DNA of 64,000 nt from Tardiphaga alba (GTDB lineage: Bacteria > Pseudomonadota > Alphaproteobacteria > Rhizobiales > Xanthobacteraceae), in the NCBI RefSeq assembly GCF_018279705.1, contig NZ_CP036498.1, positions 4,481,001 through 4,545,000 of the forward strand, written 5' to 3'. The notes below the pieces were generated by a model that saw nothing but the letters and a program-made list of their open reading frames with translations, was not told where the DNA came from and searched no databases. Positions 61,473-64,000 of the stretch are shown piece by piece (position 1 is the stretch's first letter; each line of letters begins with the position of its first letter). The translations under genes and the position numbers were made by a program.

Positions 61473-62156
61473 ATGGCCAAAAATGACACGAATCTCAATG
61501 TTTCCCGGGAATCGACCAGCCTGCGTCAGCTTGTGGAGGACCGCCTCCGCTCGGCGATCGGCAGCGGCATGTTCAAACCGGGCCAGCGCCTGATCGAGCG
61601 AGAGCTGTGCGAACAGACCGGCGTTGGCCGCACATCGATCCGCGAGGCATTGCGCCAGCTCGAGGCCGAGGGCCTCGTCACCACGATCCCGCATCGCGGC
61701 CCGGTGGTCAGCACCATCTCCGCGGATGAAGCTGCCCAGCTCTATGAACTGCGGGCCCTGCTCGAAGCCTATGCCGGCCGCGAATGCGCGCGGCGGCGGG
61801 ATCCGGCCATCATCGCGCGGTTGCGTAAGCAATTCGAGATCATGGGCAAAGTGGCGGGACAGGAAGATCGCAGCGACCTTCTTGCCGCCAAGACCGAGTT
61901 CTATGCAGCCTTGCTCGAAGGCTGCGGCAATGTCTTCGTCGAGCGCTTCTTGAAGATGCTACTGAACCGCGTCACGGTGTTGCGCATGACGTCGATGACG
62001 CAGGCCAATCGCATCGGTCGCAGCCTGAAAGAGATCGAAGCCATTCTCACGGCCATCGAGAAGGGCGACGAAGACGGCGCCGGGCAGGCCTGCGTGACGC
62101 ATATCCAGAACGCAGCGACGATTGCCCTCGCAGCCCTACGCAGCGACGCAACCTGA
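61473..62156 (+). CDS. GntR-family transcriptional regulator, FCD (FadR) subfamily
   Basis: This 227-residue regulator has an N-terminal winged helix (LIERELCEQTGVGRTSIREAL, about residues 37-57). A helical FCD ligand domain follows, with ELRALLEAYAGRECA and histidine-containing helices that usually bind a metal and a carboxylate. It sits between divergent transport genes and the downstream dehydrogenase and hydrolase-fusion genes, so it probably controls both directions in response to an organic acid. Confidence 0.93.
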   Translation: MAKNDTNLNVSRESTSLRQLVEDRLRSAIGSGMFKPGQRLIERELCEQTGVGRTSIREALRQLEAEGLVTTIPHRGPVVSTISADEAAQLYELRALLEAYAGRECARRRDPAIIARLRKQFEIMGKVAGQEDRSDLLAAKTEFYAALLEGCGNVFVERFLKMLLNRVTVLRMTSMTQANRIGRSLKEIEAILTAIEKGDEDGAGQACVTHIQNAATIALAALRSDAT

Positions 62157-62213
62157 TCCAGGGCTGCCCGAACGGCGAGCCCGACAACAACAAACAAAGA
62201 CAGAGGAACGCCA

Positions 62214-63104
62214 GTGTCCAGTTCATCCGCCATCGCGCCTCCGGCGAAAGTCACCGTCATCGGCCTCGGCAATATGGGCCGCCCGATGGCCGCCTGCATG
62301 ACGCGCGCGGGCTATCAGGTAACGGGTTTCGATCTCTCCAACGCGGCGCGCGCAAAATTCACGCAGGAAGGCGGCTACGCCGCTGCCACCGTCGATGAAG
62401 CCATTGCGGGCGCGGCCGCCATCGTCACGCTGCTGCCCGACGGCAAGATCGTTCGCGCGGCCATCGAAGGCATCAAGACGAAACTCGCCAAAGGCACCGT
62501 TGTCATCGACATGAGCTCGTCGGCGCCGCTTGGCACCCGCGCGCTCGGCGAAGAGCTAATCGCAGCCGGACTCGAATTCATCGACGCCCCCGTTTCCGGC
62601 GGCGTGAAACGCGCCATCGATGGCACGCTCGCGATCATGGCCGGCGGCGCACATGCTACGATCGATCGCGCCGACCAGATCCTGCTCGCCATGGGCAAGT
62701 CGGTCTTCCGCACCGGGCCGCTCGGCTCCGGCCACGCCGCCAAGGCGCTCAACAATTATGTCTCCGCCGCCGGTCTTGCTGCGGCTGCCGAAGCCCTCGC
62801 CATCGGCAGCAAATTCGGCATCGAGCCAGACACGCTGGTCGATGTGCTGAACGCCTCCACCGGGCGCAACAACTCGACCGAGAACAAGCTCAAGCAGTTC
62901 ATGATCTCGGAAACCTATGCATCCGGCTTCGCGCTGGCGCTGATGGCCAAGGATATCCAGACCGCCGACGAACTCGCGCATCAGATCGGCGTCACCGCGC
63001 CGCTCGCAGACGAGATCACGGCCATGTGGAACGCCGCGCTCCAGCAACTCGGCCCCACGTCCGACCACACCGAAATCGGCCGCTATCTCACCGCCAAGAA
63101 GTGA
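62214..63104 (+). CDS. NAD(P)-dependent beta-hydroxyacid dehydrogenase (3-hydroxyisobutyrate dehydrogenase family)
   Basis: This 296-residue enzyme has the cofactor motif VIGLGNMGRPMAACM, the standard substrate block FIDAPVSGGVKRAIDGTLAIM and the catalytic lysine in GHAAKALNNYV at about residue 178. The GTG start at 62214 follows AGAGGAA. It is paralogous to the enzyme at 49964 but keeps the classical DAPVSGG stretch. It is placed between the GntR regulator and the hydrolase-fusion gene, and probably oxidises a hydroxy acid produced by that pathway. Confidence 0.92.
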   Translation: MSSSSAIAPPAKVTVIGLGNMGRPMAACMTRAGYQVTGFDLSNAARAKFTQEGGYAAATVDEAIAGAAAIVTLLPDGKIVRAAIEGIKTKLAKGTVVIDMSSSAPLGTRALGEELIAAGLEFIDAPVSGGVKRAIDGTLAIMAGGAHATIDRADQILLAMGKSVFRTGPLGSGHAAKALNNYVSAAGLAAAAEALAIGSKFGIEPDTLVDVLNASTGRNNSTENKLKQFMISETYASGFALALMAKDIQTADELAHQIGVTAPLADEITAMWNAALQQLGPTSDHTEIGRYLTAKK

Positions 63105-63114
63105 GGTCGCCGCG

Positions 63115-64000
63115 ATGTCGGTCTTCGCGCAGCTGGTCGCACGGCTGAACGACGCTCTGGCGACGGCCGAGGTGAAAGCCTTCACGGCCGGCCTGTCGCT
63201 GCGCGTCCGCATCGATGTCGATGACCAGTCGCACGACCTCTTCATCAATGCATCGCCGGCACAGCCGGACATCGCCGGCGACATTGCCATATGGGCCAGT
63301 GCCGACGACTGGGCACTGGTTCTCGCCGATCCTCCGCCGCCGACCTATCACTCCTTCTCATCGATCCAGCTACGCAACCCGCGTTTCAAGATCACCGGCG
63401 ATGCGTTGAGGATTGCGCAGGCGCGCGCCTGTTTCGAGGCGATCTTCGCCAATCTCACGGCGCATGACACGACGACGCCCCTGCCCGACCTTCAGCGCCT
63501 GCGTGGCAGCTATCATCGCGTCACGACGGCAACGGGCCAAGTCGCGCAGCTGTTCAGCGAGACCGCAGGCACTGGCACACCCGTCCTGTGTCTGCACACG
63601 GCCGGCGCCGATACCCGCCAATTTCACGGTATCATGTGCGATGACGAGCTGAGCAAGAACTGGCGCTTCGTCGGCTTCGACATGCCGTATCACGGCCGCT
63701 CGATGCCGCCGACGGGATGGGACGGCAGCATCTATTCGCTCGACCAGGCCACCTATCTCGACTGGTGCGTCAGCTTCATCGAACAGGTGATCGGCGAGCC
63801 CGTCGTCGTGATGGGCTGCTCGATGGGCGCCGGCATCGCGATGGTGCTGGCGGCCGAACGTCCTGATCTCATCAAGGCGGTCATCGCGCTCGAAGCGCCG
63901 CTGCGTCCGCGCGGCCGGCGCAATGCCTATCTCACTCATGCCCAGGTCAATGGCGGCTGGCATTCGGCCGCCTATGTGCGCGGCCTGCTCGGCCCGCAAA
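63115..64000 (+). CDS. Fused SCP2-like domain / alpha-beta hydrolase, truncated by the window edge
   Basis: The frame starts at the ATG 63115 (GAGG upstream), 10 bases after the dehydrogenase stop, and stays open to the window end, giving at least 295 residues. Residues 1-120 form a small domain homologous to the protein at 52999-53394. The remainder is an alpha/beta hydrolase with CLHTAGADTRQF, FDMPYHGRS and elbow VMGCSMGAG, homologous to the protein at 52145-53002. It is therefore a one-chain version of that split pair. The C-terminus, including the catalytic histidine, lies outside the window. Confidence 0.88.
   Translation, partial: MSVFAQLVARLNDALATAEVKAFTAGLSLRVRIDVDDQSHDLFINASPAQPDIAGDIAIWASADDWALVLADPPPPTYHSFSSIQLRNPRFKITGDALRIAQARACFEAIFANLTAHDTTTPLPDLQRLRGSYHRVTTATGQVAQLFSETAGTGTPVLCLHTAGADTRQFHGIMCDDELSKNWRFVGFDMPYHGRSMPPTGWDGSIYSLDQATYLDWCVSFIEQVIGEPVVVMGCSMGAGIAMVLAAERPDLIKAVIALEAPLRPRGRRNAYLTHAQVNGGWHSAAYVRGLLGPQ

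Noticed and set aside
1..64000. tRNA or rRNA genes, CRISPR arrays, transposases, integrases and prophage genes
   Set aside because: I looked for conserved RNA motifs, regularly spaced repeats and mobile-element proteins on both strands and found none that can be supported.

Overview
The window reads as chromosomal DNA of a GC-rich alphaproteobacterium, most likely of the Bradyrhizobium/Rhodopseudomonas/Tardiphaga group. This placement is an inference: it rests on the base composition, the many binding-protein-dependent ABC transporters, the Rhizobiales-type exopolysaccharide genes and short palindromic intergenic repeats of a kind common in that group. I see no rRNA, tRNA, insertion sequence, integrase, CRISPR array or replication origin.

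Region 1 (1-19 kb) is made of uptake and amino-compound catabolism genes. A MarR regulator precedes a complete branched-chain-amino-acid-type (Liv) ABC transporter (binding protein, two permeases, two ATPases). A D-threonine-aldolase/D-serine-dehydratase-like PLP enzyme is transcribed divergently from a four-gene peptide-type ABC transporter whose two ATPases are fused. Then come a DadA/PuuB-like FAD oxidoreductase, a VOC/glyoxalase-like protein, and a minus-strand operon of an aminoglycoside-phosphotransferase-fold kinase, a class-III PLP enzyme of phospholyase type and an M20 peptidase. The kinase plus PLP-enzyme pair resembles the hydroxylysine kinase / phospholyase pair.

Region 2 (19-21.5 kb) holds an MscS channel and several small secreted or membrane proteins of unknown function.

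Region 3 (21.5-45.2 kb) is a large exopolysaccharide locus. It includes UDP-glucose dehydrogenase, an FkbM methyltransferase, the initiating sugar-phosphate transferase, a PP1-type metallophosphatase, a Wza-like export protein, an outer-membrane barrel, a Wzc/ExoP-like tyrosine autokinase, a polymerase-like membrane protein, three GT4 glycosyltransferases, a WecB/TagA/CpsF transferase, two acyltransferases, a Wzx-like flippase, a GH10 enzyme and a large RTX-type GH113-like enzyme with 95-residue repeats. Three of these genes (autokinase, second acyltransferase, RTX enzyme) are each broken by what looks like loss of one G from a short G run. Restoring one base in each gives a full-length protein.

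Region 4 (45.5-64 kb) contains two partly paralogous catabolic modules flanking a second complete Liv-type transporter. The minus-strand module has a TctC-type binding protein, a small domain protein, an alpha/beta hydrolase, a LivK-type binding protein, a beta-hydroxyacid dehydrogenase, an IclR regulator, TcuA/TcuB-like proteins and a 3-hydroxyacyl-CoA dehydrogenase. It diverges from an aldehyde dehydrogenase. The plus-strand module at the right edge has a GntR/FCD regulator, a second beta-hydroxyacid dehydrogenase and a single protein in which the small domain and the alpha/beta hydrolase are fused; that gene runs off the window. The repeated set of parts suggests uptake and oxidation of related but unidentified organic acids or esters, and is the best candidate here for an undescribed pathway.
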